Below are positions 48,965 through 61,300 of a stretch of 64,000 bases of DNA, in pieces. The stretch spans positions 124,001-188,000 of the forward strand of contig JAUIRK010000684.1 in NCBI GenBank assembly GCA_030549495.1, written 5' to 3'. Below the pieces are notes generated by a model. It saw only the letters and a program-made list of their open reading frames with translations, was not told the DNA's origin and made no database searches. A program made the translations under genes and the position numbers. Origin of the DNA: Nectonema munidae. Lineage: Eukaryota; Nematomorpha; Nectonematoida; Nectonematidae. Within the stretch, counting starts at the first letter, position 1. The number at the start of each line of letters is the position of its first letter.

Positions 48965-49400
48965 CACTGTAAATCTGTAGAATTTGTTCAAAAAATTATA
49001 TAATTTAAAACTTACCAGAAGATATCAAAAGATATGGAAATTTTTAATTAAAAAAACAAATAACATTTAAAAAAATCACTAGATACTGAAAATATATTGA
49101 ATCTTTTTAGAAAAAAATTATATAAAAAAACTATTTAAAAATGAAAACACGGAAGAAACCCAAAGATGCCAAAAGAAATGGAAATTTTTGTATAAAAAAT
49201 CACTAAACACTATGAATCTGTAAAATTTGTTATAAACCATTCAAAATTAAAACTTACCTTGTGCAAAAAAACTCAAAAAATAGCTGTAGAATATGATTCT
49301 TTAAAATTTGCCGAAAGAAACTCGAAAATACCAAAGATATAAAATTCCTAGAAAATACAAAAAACTGCTAGACAATACAAATCTACGAAATGTGTATCGA
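48965..49400. repeat. Degenerate tandem array, units of roughly 120-135 bp
   Basis: Three to four diverged units share a motif order: AATCTGTARAATTTGTT, an A-rich stretch, AAAACTTACC, AAAAGAWATGGAAATTTTT, and CACTARAYACT. Units are recognisable at about 48970, 49090 and 49213, and a partial relative lies at 46240. Non-coding. Confidence 0.5.
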
Positions 49401-49544
49401 TAAATTAAAAAACACTAATTTGATGAAAGATCTTGATAATAAATTTTAAAATTGCCTATTTAAAATGAATATTCTTAAATTTATTTTTCTGATTTCATAC
49501 AATTTCTGCTTCCTACAATCCTCCTTCTATGACATCCTCTAGAT

Positions 49545-49851
49545 CAGTGTTTGCCAAACTGGTGGTAAATTACCCTTTGGGGGTAATAGAGGGTTCAGAG
49601 AAAAAGAAGTTAATAATTCTGAAAATCATGGAACCATTGTACCTGGCGTTAGAATTAATGTCAAAATGGTCTTTGTATGTAATGTTGTAAACTAAACTGT
49701 AACAATGTTCAAATACAATAAATATAAAATATCTCTAGTGTTTTCATTTAGTCATATATATAACTATTTTGCCAACATTTTTGAAAGGGGTAACATGCTT
49801 ATTGGGACATGTTAAATTGGGTAACAAGCTTAAAAAGTTTGGGAACTCCTT
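49545..49851. mobile_element. Short non-autonomous hAT derivative
   Basis: The left end CAGTGTTTGCCAAAC and the right end GTTTGGGAACTCCTT are imperfect inverted hAT-type ends. Internal sequence matches two separated pieces at 27600 and 28395. The 8-bp flanks (ctctagat and cgatatcg) do not match, so the right boundary is uncertain. Confidence 0.55.
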
Positions 49852-50097
49852 CGATATCGACCTCCTGGGATCGATGAGAACTTTCCAGGTGTTGATTATT
49901 ACATAGAAGTTGAAAGGGAGTCGGTTATGTTATGGAGAAAATATGAAAGTTATCCATTAGTATCTAAAGATATAATAAAGTATTTTATATACTATTATTT
50001 TAAAGCTAAATTTTCATATTTTATTGCTCATCATCAGAAATGCAAGAAATGATTTAAACTTGTTTGGGTATCAAGGAGAAAGCAAATAATCTATCAA

Positions 50098-50133
50098 GGA
50101 GTCGCGACCGGTTAAAAAGTTTGTGGACCCATG
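50098..50133. mobile_element. Isolated hAT-type end
   Basis: GGAGTCGCGACCGGTTAAAA, followed by AGTTTGTGGACCCATG, read in reverse, is the familiar CAnGGGTCCACAAACTTTTT...GGTCGCGACTCC start of hAT elements. No partner end is identified. Confidence 0.45.
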
Positions 50134-50296
50134 TTCAATGTTCATGAAAGATGCATCTCCCATCCTCTAGGTCCCTGTAAAAAAGTGCATTGTTTTCGCT
50201 TTGCTTTTTTGTTACTCCGTAAACCGGAACTACAAAAGAAAGAAGTACGCCTGCTTGTAAACATCATGTTCCATTTGCTTATCTTCACTGGAACAG

Positions 50297-50345
50297 AGTT
50301 ATGCATGAAAAACAAGCAATCTTAGATATAAAAGTACGACAATAT
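50297..50345 (+). CDS. Possible upstream exon of the lysine-rich gene
   Basis: Acceptor GGAACAG precedes VMHEKQAILDIKVRQY. A GTGTAAGT stretch follows. The stronger donor (GTAAGT, after 50347) would break the frame into the next exon, whereas the weaker one after 50345 keeps it. Low confidence. Confidence 0.25.
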
Positions 50346-53300
50346 GTGTAAGTGTGTGAATAGATTAAACTAATAAAACTATTGTTTGATATAAAAAAAA
50401 TGATCAAAAAAAACTGGAAGATACAACGATAATAAAAATTTTGTATAAAATGTAGGTAAAATATCCTAAAATTCCGTAGCAATACAAATGTGTGTAACTT
50501 TTGGAAAAGTATGAAAAACTATATGTTTGTTCGATAAAAGACAAATGTTCCTATTTTTAAGCCTTGATTTCACGCGTTGCTGATATGTGTCACAATCTCT
50601 ATTTTTACGTGAAATACAAAATATCTTTAGAAAGAATATCGAATGCGCAAGAAGAAAGCAAAGAAGTTAAAAAGAAAAGAACAAAAAATCGCCAATGCCA
50701 TTCTGGCTGACCCTGAAAAAAAGAAACTCAAGAAAAAGTTTGTAGTGTAAGAATATTGATTTTATTTTATCCTACTTGCGTTTATTTTTTTCCTCAAAGG
50801 AGTTATGCGTTCAAAGGACCAAAACGTGTTTTCACTTTTGCTTTTAAAATGTGGAATGTATTGCCAAAAAGTTTAAGATGAGAAGGTGACATCACTATTT
50901 AAAAAGATTTAAGACATTTTTTAATAATTTTGAATATGTTATATGAAGTTATTTATATTTCCGCTACTGGAGTGACGGATCCAGAAATTTTTGGTGGTGG
51001 GGGGGGGGGGGTATTTCCGTAAAAAGTTGGTCAAAAAAGTCATTAAATTTATTCAACAATATAATTTATAATATAAAATAGTTTTTTCTACAAAATGAAT
51101 TTGGGTCGCAAATGAGAGGGTTCGTTGTTAACAGGTTTTTCAACAGATTCTGAAAAACAATGTTTTTTTGTCTTAAATTTAAAAAGTATTTTTTGTTCGT
51201 TTTTGAGGCATCCTCCACCCCACCCTCCCCCTAGATCAGTGTTTCCCAACCTTTTTTAACTTTGCACCCCTAAAAAATTTCAACTATGATATCGCACCCC
51301 CAAAAAATTGTATTATAATATAGCACCCCATATTTATGATCTTATTAAATTAAAACGTGTTCAATTGAAATAAAAATAAGTACTGTTTACTTTGAATTAG
51401 AAAAAAAGAAATCATAAATGCAAATGCTAAAAAAAAGTTTACTTTTCAAAAAATTTTATTTTTAAATGAGTGAAAATAAAAATTTCTTTTTAAAATTAAT
51501 GACTTTTTTGTTGTTGTTTTTTATTTACCAACTCTTCAAAATTAGGACATATATCACTGATAGCAAGACGTAAATCAGCTTGTGGATTCAAACGGTTTCT
51601 GGATTTTGTTTTTAAAAGAAGTAGAGCGCTAAATCCTGTTTCGCATAAGTAAGTTGTTGCAAATGGTATCAGCACATCAAGAGCTTTTTCAGAAAGTTTT
51701 GGAAATAACTTCATGGTTAAACACCAAAATGTTTCTAATGTTGTTCTTTCAAACTCTAATTTTATTCTTCGATTTGAGCGCAATTCTATAAGATCTTCTT
51801 TAAGTTCTGAATTATCTAACATTTTTTCCAAGTCAAAAGAGTATGGATTTATAATCCATTCATCATAATTATCAAGCTTGCCATGTTCAAAATATTTATC
51901 AAAGGACAAAGACAATGTTTCAATGTGTGTCACAATTTCTTTGTTAACATTAGGAAGCAAACTTGATGTTTCATTTTCATTAACAAGCTCTTCAAGAAAA
52001 GGAAAGTTAGAAAAATTAGCACTTTTTACGCGTTGACACCATAATTGCAGTTTTCTTTGAACGCATTTAGCTTTTCATAACATTTTAAAATGTTAATATT
52101 TCTGCCTTGAAGTGACAAACTTAAATCGTTCATTCTGGCAAAATATCCGCCAAATATGCAAGCATTTGATCAAACTCTTGCGAGTTTAATTCTTCTAAAA
52201 GTTTGCTTTGTGATTCATGTAAAAATAATTTAATTTCCTTTCTTAGTTCAAAAAATCGAGTTAAAATTTTTCCACGTGAGAGCCATCGAACCTCTGTATG
52301 ATATAATAAAACTGAATGTTCACTTTCAAATTCTTCACAAAGCATTTGAAAGAGGCGATGATTTGAAGCACGACCTCGTATCCAGTTGATCACTTTCACA
52401 GTTTTAATTAAAACTGTTTTTAAAACTGCGGGTAGTGTTTTTGATGCTAAAGCATGGCGATGGAGAAGACAATGAGTACCTTGCAAATGAGGAATCTCTT
52501 TTTTCATTAAAGTTATGAATCCAGATTTATTACCAAGCATAGAAGGTGCCTCGTCGGTGTAAACAGATACAATTATTTGAAGATTTAAATTATGTTTCTC
52601 GAAAAAGTTTTTTACCAGCTGAAAAACATCTTTTGCTCGAGTTGTTGTTATTAATTGCTCACAAAAAAGAAAATTTTCTTTAACACATTCTTCATGAACA
52701 TACCTTACAAGAGCAATAAGTTGACTACAATTAGAAACGCCTGAAGTCTCATCTAACTGAAGGGAAATTTTCAATGGGCTAGATTTAATCTGTAATATGA
52801 GTTGCTGCAAAACATTTTCACTTAAATCTAAAATTCGACTCTGAATAACATTATTTGACAAGGAAACTGAACTAAGTTTGTTTTTTGCATCTTTGCCAAG
52901 TATAACTTCAATCATCTCTAAAGCACAAGGTTTAACAAGCTCTTCAGCTATAGTATGAGGTTTTTTAGATTTTGCTATTCTAAAAGCAACTTTATAAGAA
53001 GCAAGAAGTAAGGGTTTTTCAACATTAACAAAGCCCAACTTGGGCAAAGTCACTCTCGAGTCAAAACGAGCTCTTTTAACCTGTAGAGATTTTTCATCTT
53101 GTCCAACAACATTAGCTCCACCATGTTTATTAATAAAATGTTCATTAAGTTTAGAAGTGAAGGCTTTAAATTTGCATTAGAAAAAATAGCTTGGCAGAGA
53201 ATGCATTGAGGTCTTTGTGAACTTAAGCTCTCATTGCAAGTAAAGCCAAAACAAACATATTCGTCATTCCATTTTCGAACTTTTGACATGAGTCAATACA

Positions 53301-54091
53301 TTATATTAGGCTGAGTTTGTAAAAAAATTGAAAACTTAATTAAAACAAGCTGAAAAAATCTAAAACAATAATATATAAAAATTAAAAAACTTAAAAACGT
53401 TTAAAATTTTTTGTTAATAAAGAAATAGTATGAGTGCAGACATAGTAATTTACACAATCCTTGTAAAAAAAATAAAAAATACTAAAAAACAAAAAATAAA
53501 TAAAAAACAAAAAAAAATCATTTTTATGTATTTCAGATCAACTATGAATTTTAAAAAAGGTTTTAAAATTTAATAGTTGTAATAAAACAATTCAAATTTT
53601 CGGAAAAAACTATTTTTTACATTTTTAAAACTAAGACAAGAAAGCACTAAAATAAATTAAAACAAATTTTTAATTAAAATTAATAAAAACAGTTTTTTAT
53701 AATTAAAATTTGAGTTGAGTTCCGCACCCCTTCAAGGGTAGCTTCGCACCCCCTAGGGGTGCAAGCACCCCTGGTTGGGAACCCCTGCCCTAGATCCATT
53801 TTAAAATTCCAAAATAGCTACTTCAGAATGGCAGAATTGTTTTTTGGATTCAGTATGTCGTAAAATTTTCAAAAATTCTGAACCAAGGTTCAAATCATTG
53901 TTACATAGTGAACTTGACTAAAAGCTAACTATTGTCTGTTATTGAATTGAATGATGTTCATTGATTTTTATATTTAATTATTTTTTAGAAATTCACGTTT
54001 AATACATCCAATTTCAACTAAAAAACAGAGAAAAATCGACAAACAGATTCGTCATGATATGAAAGAAAAGAATAAAATGGACCTTAGTTAA
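50297..54091 (+). CDS. 3' end of an unrecognised host gene with lysine-rich C-terminus
   Basis: Two plus-strand exons, 50631-50746 and 53989-54091, join through a 3,242-bp GT-AG intron with a consensus GTAAGA donor and exact phase 2. They encode YRMRKKKAKKLKRKEQKIAN, ILADPEKKKLKKKF, then SRLIHPISTKKQRKIDKQIR and a TAA stop. AATAAA follows at 54100-54105. An additional exon at about 50297-50345 (VMHEKQAILDIKVRQY) may precede in phase 0. The very basic helical tail suggests a nucleolar, ribosome-biogenesis or mitoribosomal protein, but no family is recognised. The hAT element at 51237-53787 lies wholly inside the intron. Confidence 0.5.
50631..50746 (+). CDS. Penultimate exon of the lysine-rich gene
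   Basis: Acceptor ATCTTTAG precedes 50631 and a GTAAGA donor follows 50746. The 38 codons plus two bases are Lys/Arg-rich (KKKAKKLKRKEQ). Without splicing the frame would stop three bases later. Confidence 0.5.
50965..53803. mobile_element. Outer G-rich MITE-like element into which the hAT inserted
   Basis: The left part (50965-51030) has TGACGGATCCAGAAATTTTT followed by a G tract, and the right part resumes after the hAT with CCCTAGATCC. Removing the hAT and one target duplication would leave CCACCCTCCCCCTAGATCC, complementary in style to the GGATCCAG left side. The boundaries are approximate. Confidence 0.4.
51237..53787 (-). mobile_element. hAT transposon (ZBED5/SCAND3-like), complete ends, 2,551 bp
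   Basis: The ends CAGTGTTTCCCAACC (51237) and GGTTGGGAACCCCTG (to 53787) are inverted repeats. A perfect 8-bp target duplication CCCTAGAT flanks them (51229-51236 and 53788-53795). The minus-strand transposase begins at 53289 with a BED-type zinc finger (MSKVRKWNDEY, CPQ..C style spacing). The RNase H-like core runs at 53053-52130 (LQLDETSGVSNCSQLIALVR, VYTDEAPSMLGNKSGF, HCLLHRHALASKTLP, LLYHTEVRWLSRGKIL) and the dimerisation tail at 51960-51496 (YLCETGFSALLLLKTKSRNR). Frameshifts near 53165, 52140 and 52050 interrupt it, so this copy is not functional although it is fairly young. It lies in the intron of the lysine-rich gene, antisense to it. Confidence 0.92.
53989..54091 (+). CDS. Terminal exon of the lysine-rich gene
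   Basis: Acceptor TAATTATTTTTTAG precedes 53989. One base completes a Val codon, then 33 codons and TAA (54089-54091). A polyadenylation signal AATAAA lies nine bases beyond the stop codon. Confidence 0.5.
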
Positions 54092-54109
54092 ACTTATCCA
54101 ATAAAAGCA

Positions 54110-56545
54110 TTTGTTTATTTTTTGCCCATTTAATAAAGATTAATATTAAGCTGAATGTACAGAATTTTTAATTGTAAAAAAGAACATTTAACAGTCATAA
54201 AAATGTTTCGAAAAGAAATTTCTATCTAGCAAAACATTCCTTAACAAGCTAACTATTACATTGCAAAATGAATTACTCTCCGATCCACAGTTCAAACTCC
54301 TATTTTCTCTACCCATGTCCACATTTTCGATCACAATAACAAACTCTACAGTGGCAACAATTTATTGACTCAACCATCACATTACTTCCGATATCTACGC
54401 CATTATTAAATTCCTTCATCTATTTATTTATACCTTTTTACAGAGTTATATCTAAATTTTAATAAAGTCGTGTATAATTTTTGTTACGTCTATCTTATGA
54501 TATTCTTTATGGATTATGTATATTACATGATTATACAATAAATTGTTGTAAGTGGAACTAGAAAAAATAAATCAAAGAACATTATTAAATCTCACTCAAT
54601 TAATTCTCTTTAAATTAATAAATTTATTTACAAATCAAAGGTTCGATTAAAAAACGTACCAAGATCGAAGTCGTACCGAACTTGGAAATTTATAGGAAAT
54701 AAGATTTTTTCGTACGTAACTTGGAACCGTAAATTTTACAAAAAAAACTATCGAGCTGGAATTAAAATTCGAAACGTAACGTAGCGTAAACCACCAATGT
54801 TTGAGTGAATAGATACACTAAGTGTCCTTTGAAGAAGAATTATCTGCAAAATATATTACATTTTTGTCTTGAATTTTGTTTAACAGTCACTTCATCAATA
54901 TCAGGTTTAGAAAAGCTCTTCTTTCATTTCCATCTTCAATTATTCATTTGATAAAAAAGACGTATACAAATAAATTATAACAAACAGATAGGCCAAAAAA
55001 TAAGTTAAAAATGAGAAAGATGTAGCCCTAAAAAGGGCTTCGGTATTTTAAGTTATGGCTGAATAAATCAATCAAAAAAGAATTACCTTTGCATACACGC
55101 CAACATTTGATAAACAAAAATCGGGAGAAGTGAGCATTAAGCAAAAAAGGCGTTATCACAAATAAATCCGAGCATCTTTTAACTAAAAAAACATTTAAAA
55201 TTTTAACGCTTTAACATTTTCTATTTTTCACAAGTTAATTTGCCCCATGTATATGAATATACAGCCAATTATATTTGTGTAAATTTATTATATTTTCCTG
55301 TAATTTCTGAGAAACATGGAGATTATAAGAAAAATTCCTAGTTCATTTAATTTATGCTTTTAAAGCTTATCAAAAAGAGTACATGTTGATTACGAAAATG
55401 TAAAACGATGGCAATTTTTAAACGATAAAATACTTTAAAACCACTATAAATATTTTTAAAAAAGTAAAATTTAAAAGCGAAAAAAAAATAATCGATTCGA
55501 TCAATTTAAAATTAATTGCATATTTGTAATAATCGCATTTGAAATTCACGCTTTAGTTGTTTTGGGATTAAAAGACACTAACTCCTTAAGTAAATTGAAA
55601 AAATAACAAGAATATAATTTGATTTAAAAAAAGAACTTAAAATTCAACTATTTCCTCACACGGATTCACTCATCTCCTTGCTTTTCAGATTTGTCGTCTT
55701 AGTAAAATTCTTGGTATTTTTAGCATTGTGTACCAGACTCTTGATAGGTTGCCAATTGCCGTGCTTCTAGATATTGATCTTTGAAGCAACACGCCAACAT
55801 TAAAACCCTTTCGTGACCAGTGTATAATATATGATACATAAACAATTTTACCTTCGTCTGCTTTTTCAAATTGTTTTGTATATGAATCTTCTGCTTTTTA
55901 ATAAATATCGTCTTATTTTTCTGGTAATGGAAGGGTCAACGTGTTTCTTGTTACTCACTCTACTATCGGTATAAATACTTGTTATATGACTTTGATAAGA
56001 TTTTACCTTGAATTGGTCGAGAAGTTTTTAGGACCTTGAAAATCACATTTAATCTCTCTCAAAGAATGCATTACTAAGTGGTAAAGTAAAATATGTTTAA
56101 TCAGTCCCGCCAATATACAAAATACAGCTTTAGTTAATTCATCTAAATTATATTATGGCATATTTGGCCTCTAGCCTCTCCCTGGATTATATCGTCTGGT
56201 AGCTGTTAATAGCTTATAAAATGAAATCGGAGATATCCATTTCAAATGTAGCAACGAAGTCAGAAAGTAAAAAATGGAAAGGAGGTCAACTCAGCTTCTA
56301 AATATTTTGACATTATGAAAGCTGAAGTATTCTGGGTCGAATTGTCCTTTAACTATAAAATAGACTCTAGTCCTGTGACTATTGGTCATCTATGTTTTCA
56401 CATGAATTTTCACTTGGTTATATAAATAATATTTTTGAAAATCCGTTAGGTATATATTTAATTCGGAGAAGGTGGAAAATCGGAAGTCTCTAGGCCAAAA
56501 CGAAGGTGGTGGCATTTGTATAAACTACTTATCGAAATTTTAGTA
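54110..56545. other. Intergenic DNA, no gene supported
   Basis: AT-rich with short open frames only. A motif ACACGCCAACATT occurs at about 55096 and 55790. Pieces near 56160-56400 are slightly GC-richer but show no recognisable protein or splice-consistent exon. Confidence 0.5.
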
Positions 56546-56549
56546 CATA

Positions 56550-58145
56550 AACTAAAATAGTAAATAACGGAATTTAGCGTAAAATTTCTTAGAAATAAAT
56601 AAATTTATCTTATATATTATTATACAATTAAAAAAAATTGAAGACAATTTGAAAAATTCAACCTGGGAGAACTTATATTAACAAATTCTTACTGGAAATA
56701 AAAGATAATAAAAACCTTTCTTGTGATTTTTGTTGTCTTGACTAGAAGCTGGCTTGTGCATAATGGTTTCTGAGTCGAATACAAGAATTTCAACATCATT
56801 GCTAATACTTAGATATAAGCGGTGCAGGTTATATCTTTCAGGTGAATAAACTCCACATTTTGTAACTTTCTTCTAGAAGTGACTTGAAGGCAGTATGTAT
56901 TTAAAGTTGAATTTAGTTTTGCGTACAAATCGTCCAATGTAAAATTACCAACACTTTATCTTTTAGATTATTACAGGTCGAATCTTTGGTATGAATAGCC
57001 AAACTTGTTAGTCTTGAGTAAAGTCTTGAACGCGATATTGTAAAACATATGAAAATTTCGAAAAAAATTAACCTTATTTGATTTATAAAATTTTTGATAT
57101 GGCGTAGTAATCTGTAATAGAGTAGAATTATGTTACCCGGTCATGGTGTAATAATCTGTAATGGTGTAGCATTGTTACCCGGTCAAAATAATAATGCGCT
57201 AAAATAAATAATCATTAAAACATTATATATATTCCTTATTTATTAAATCAATTTTTAAAATTAAAAAATATAATTTACAATTTATTTTTTATAAAAACTC
57301 TAGCTAAACTAGTTGTTTAACCCTTTGAGAACCAGAATTTTCAAGACTAATCGTCTGCTTTTTTTTCAATGCAATTTTAGTATCCCACCGGTCCTCAAAG
57401 GGTTAAAATCGCAAATAAGGAGATTTAGAAAAATAAATAACTTTATTTTATACAATTGAAAAATTCAAGCTAGAACTTATATCTAAAATTTCTTACTGAA
57501 AATAAACGATCATAAAAACCTTTATTTTTGTAATCTAGAACCTGGCTTGGTTTCTGAATCGAATACAAGAATTTCAAACATTGCACATATTTAGATATAA
57601 GTGATGAAGGTTGTATCTTTTAGGTGAATTAACTCCACACTTTGTAACTTCCTTCTGGTAGTGACTTGAAGACAGTTGTATTTAAAGTTGAATTTAGTCT
57701 TGCGTACAAATCGTCCAATTTAAAATTACCAACACCATATCTTTTATCTTTTCGATATTACACGTCAAATCTTTGATATGAAGCGCCAAAATTGTTAGTC
57801 TTGGACGTAGTTAGATATTGTAAAACATAAAAAAGACGAAAATTTTTAGAAAATTTAAATTGGATGAGAATAATAAATAAAATTATAAAAATAGAAATTT
57901 ATTTTTTAAAATATAAAATAATAGTATATATAAAATACTTTATTTGATTTTTAAAAATTTTAGAAGGCGTAGTAATCTGTAATGGAGTAGAATAACGTTA
58001 CCCGGTCATGGCGTAGTAATCTTGAATGGAGTCTTACCCGGGTAATATAATAATGCGCTAAAATAAATAAAGAAATAATCCTTAAAACTGTGTATATATA
58101 TACATTATTAATTATAACAATTCTTAAAATTAAAAAATATAATTT
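56550..58145. repeat. Direct duplication of about 0.73 kb (two diverged copies)
   Basis: 56550-57275 and 57409-58145 align along their length. Shared landmarks are TCTGAGTCGAATACAAGAAT (TCTGAATCG in copy 2), GCGTACAAATCGTCCAAT and ATAATGCGCTAAAATAAATA. Copy 2 carries extra AT sequence near 57850-57960. Each copy contains an internal pair of short repeats, AGTAATCTGTAATGGAGTAG followed by TTACCCGGTCA. Older than the 32.7-kb duplication, since substitutions and indels are frequent. No coding frame. Confidence 0.85.
57321..57402. mobile_element. piggyBac-type MITE, 82 bp with TTAA on both sides
   Basis: TTAA (57317-57320 and 57403-57406) brackets CCCTTTGAGAACC...GGTCCTCAAAGGG, a nearly perfect 13-bp inverted repeat. 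It is located exactly in the spacer between the two copies of the 0.73-kb duplication. Confidence 0.85.
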
Positions 58146-58149
58146 TAAA

Positions 58150-59330
58150 ATTAAAAATTAACATTTTTAATAATAATTTTTAAAACCATAATTTTTTAAT
58201 AACATTTTTAATTATGAAATTATAATTTTTTGTAATTTGATTTTTGTTTAGTGCAATTTTCAATGGTGGCGGATTTAATTTTTTTCCTATAACTAGATTC
58301 GTTTGACTTTATTTTAAAGAATTCAGTTTAAGAAAAAGAATAGCCTCTAATATTAAAATTATTTAAAAGATAAGTAAATATAAGAAGGTAAGTATTAATT
58401 TTACTTGAAGGGTATGGCAATCTTTTTACTTTCAACAAATTTACAATGCCGTGGAATTTTTATATCACTCTACTACGAATTTAAATCTTTATATAAAAAG
58501 TGTAAATCTAGCAAAAACCACTTTTGATATCCGCATCAAATCAAAGAAAGCAAAAAAGTTATTAAAAACAAAGTTGAATTGAAATCTCCAAGAATCCTAT
58601 GAATACCTTAAAGAGTATATTTTTTTCAAATATTGAATAATTGTTTGTTTAAAATTTACAAATTCATTTTTTGTACTGTATTAATTGTTTGCTACGACTT
58701 CTTTTTGTGAATAAACACTTAATTACTAATAAAGAGTTTTTGAATCCGTTTTTTTTCATACCTTAATTTTTTACTCCTCTTCATTTGTTGGTATAGCTAA
58801 TACTGGAAACGTCCCTCTGATCTTATTTGGAATCGTCCTCTGATGATTACCATGGGATAATTCCACACAAGTTTAACCACCATTCAATTTTCAAAAATTT
58901 TTTTTACACTAAACTATTGATAACCTACTTTTTTATATCTATCAACTATCTTAACAGATCATAGTTGCAAACATGTGTAAGGCAAACATGGTAGAAATTA
59001 TACAATGAGATGACAGATTTATTATAAACTCAATAGTCAATGCATTCAAAATATGATGAATAGATAACTAATTTAACAGGGTTTCAATTTTAACAATCCT
59101 TTTACGTCATAAAAAGGTGCTTGGTATGTGGAGATATTTGCTTCAGGGAGCAGTTTTGCTGTGGGTACTCACTAGGGTAATTACAAAAATTATTTTTTGC
59201 TGAAATCACTTGCAAACGAGGAAGTTTTATGTGTAATTTAAAATTACTATTATTATTTTTGCATTTTACAAAAAAACTTCCCTCTTCACGTTGACAAAAA
59301 AATTTGAAAAAAAGAATTTTTTTTTAAAAA
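58150..59330. other. AT-rich stretch, no gene seen
   Basis: Low-complexity A/T sequence with no open frame of interest and no recognised repeat ends. Confidence 0.5.
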
Positions 59331-59340
59331 TCTAATAACT

Positions 59341-60480
59341 TTAAGTTATTTTATTTAAGAAGGTAATCATTATACTTAAACAAATTTTATTTGCACAAAA
59401 TATATTATTCCATCTTGCTTGATGTATGTTTAGGAGTTTCTTCCAGTATATTTTGGGCCACTTTAAAGTTGTTTTGTAGTGACGATATGCCTGGCATAGT
59501 TCATACAATAACTTGAAGTTGTCTGGCCATCCAGGGTTTGCGCCTGTGTTAACATCATCTGTTGGAAGAACCTGGTAGTTGTCTCTAATAGAATTGTAGT
59601 TCTTCGATATTTCGTCAATTAAAGAGCAGTTATGTTCTGGACCGTTGCTTTGTTTCGGAATGAGGAAATCCATTACGTGTTTTAGAAGCAGATCGAGTAC
59701 GTGATGTTGACAGCCGATGTACTGTGGCTTCTGAAAGCCTTTGCTTATGACATCATCCTGGATCAATTTAACAATACCTTGCAAACGACCAGAATTTACG
59801 GCACATGTGTCGCAAATTATCATGCAAATATTTTTCGAAGCATTGTATTAGTCGTTCAGATTATGTAGTTATTTGTGAATAGCCTTAGCAGTGCCATTTG
59901 GGCATTTTAAAACACCACGTTTTATTTCAGTCATGGTATTTTTTTTAGCAAAACCACTTGATATTCTTCCGATAACCTTTTAGCATCAAATTGAAGAAAA
60001 CAACGCTCATCAACTTGTAATAATTTTTCAAAAAAATTTATTTTCATTTTTTGACTTCTCTGATTATTTGTTTCCATATACCCGATTGTCATGGAACTGG
60101 AACATTATAAGCAAAAATTGTTTCGAGAACGTCATGCGCTTTGTGTCTTAATATGTTATTCTTGTGTAACAGTAAACTTGCTGTTGAAGTTCCTGCTCTT
60201 TTGTAATTTAGTTTGTCTTCAGAAGAACAGGAAGGCGAGTTGCGCTTCGTTTCAAACTCAATACTAGAGTTTGAGTCAGATTCAGGGATGTTATGTGTGG
60301 ATAACGACTCGAAAGAACTTGATTTAGTTCGAACACAAATGCGTTTTCTTCTGTGCACTGATTTTTAAGGAGAATAACCAACTTTACCTCCACTTTGAAT
60401 CTGCTTCTGGTAGAGTTTTTTTTATCCTCTGTGCTGGCAAGTGGGAAACAACGTGGATCTAAAAAACTATAAGCCATATG
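59341..60480 (-). mobile_element. Degenerate hAT-like transposase, second lineage of the DT..N / C.HH family
   Basis: The minus-strand N-terminal pieces (60480-60089) are Ser/Lys-rich (FLDPRCFPLASTEDKKNS; RKRICVRTKSSSFESLST) with a frame change between them. They end KAHDVLETIFAYNVPVP. The core (59823-59341) is intact for 160 codons: IICDTCAVNSGRLQGIVKLI, PQYIGCQHHVLDLLLKHVMD, then ISKNYNSIRDNYQ and KLLNIHQARWNNIFCAN. The DT..NSGR and C.HH...L.L motifs parallel the element at 28.5-30.6 kb, but the sequences are far diverged and the C.HH context differs. It is interrupted in the middle (59825-60088). Terminal repeats not found. Confidence 0.6.
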
Positions 60481-60489
60481 TAGAAGCTT

Positions 60490-61300
60490 ACATCTGAAGC
60501 AAGTAGCACCTAACAGTGGTTTCTATGCGGTTCCTTTAAAATTCCCTTGCAAAATGATAGTATTCGATTTGTTAATGGACATTGGTTATATGATGATTCT
60601 TTAAATAATTTTCCTTTCCTCAACTTTTACTCTTTCTCATTTATTACAATTTTCTCGTCATTCTCCATTTTTAAACCTCTCTTATTTATAAACAAAAGAA
60701 AAATAAAATTTTAAAACATTTGAAAGTTCAATCTTACTTTCCTGTATATCCTTAAGAAAGATATTCCAAGCGACTTTTGTTAGTCTTTGTATTTTCCTTA
60801 ATCATTTATTAACTAATTCTGAATATTGGTGAACCGCTATGTAATATTTAACTTTCACGTCACCATTTTGTACGCCAAATAAATCTTCTTCTATGTGGAT
60901 TAGTTGAATTTACACAAAATTATCGTTATAGCAAAACAATGTTTGGTTAAATTCACTTTTTTTAGAGTTTAAATTCCCTTGAATTCTTGATTTTAGGTTA
61001 TATGATGCTTGTTTTAACCTTATTAGAGCTGGGCTAAATTTGTTCGCTCAGGTGCTGGGTGGGAGGGGGGGGGGCGTAAAATGCCCCCTATTTTTCTCAG
61101 ATATTAATAAGTTTTTATAAAGATATGATGAATTCAGTGGTGATGTCCATCTGTCAAAAAATTGATTTATATGTGACAGCTCATCTTAAAAAGAAACTTT
61201 TATTCTAAATAATTATATAAAGTTTTTTACACATATATACCCATTTCCTAGCATGCTGAATTCAGCGGTGATATTAATTTTTATGAAAATCAATAAAACC
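60490..61300. other. Intergenic DNA with a G-rich motif
   Basis: No gene is supported. At 61048-61088 CAGGTGCTGGGTGGGAGG is followed by nine G and a C-rich counterpart, GCCCCC, similar in style to the G-tract MITE at 45.7 kb. It may mark the left end of the repeat that follows. Confidence 0.4.
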
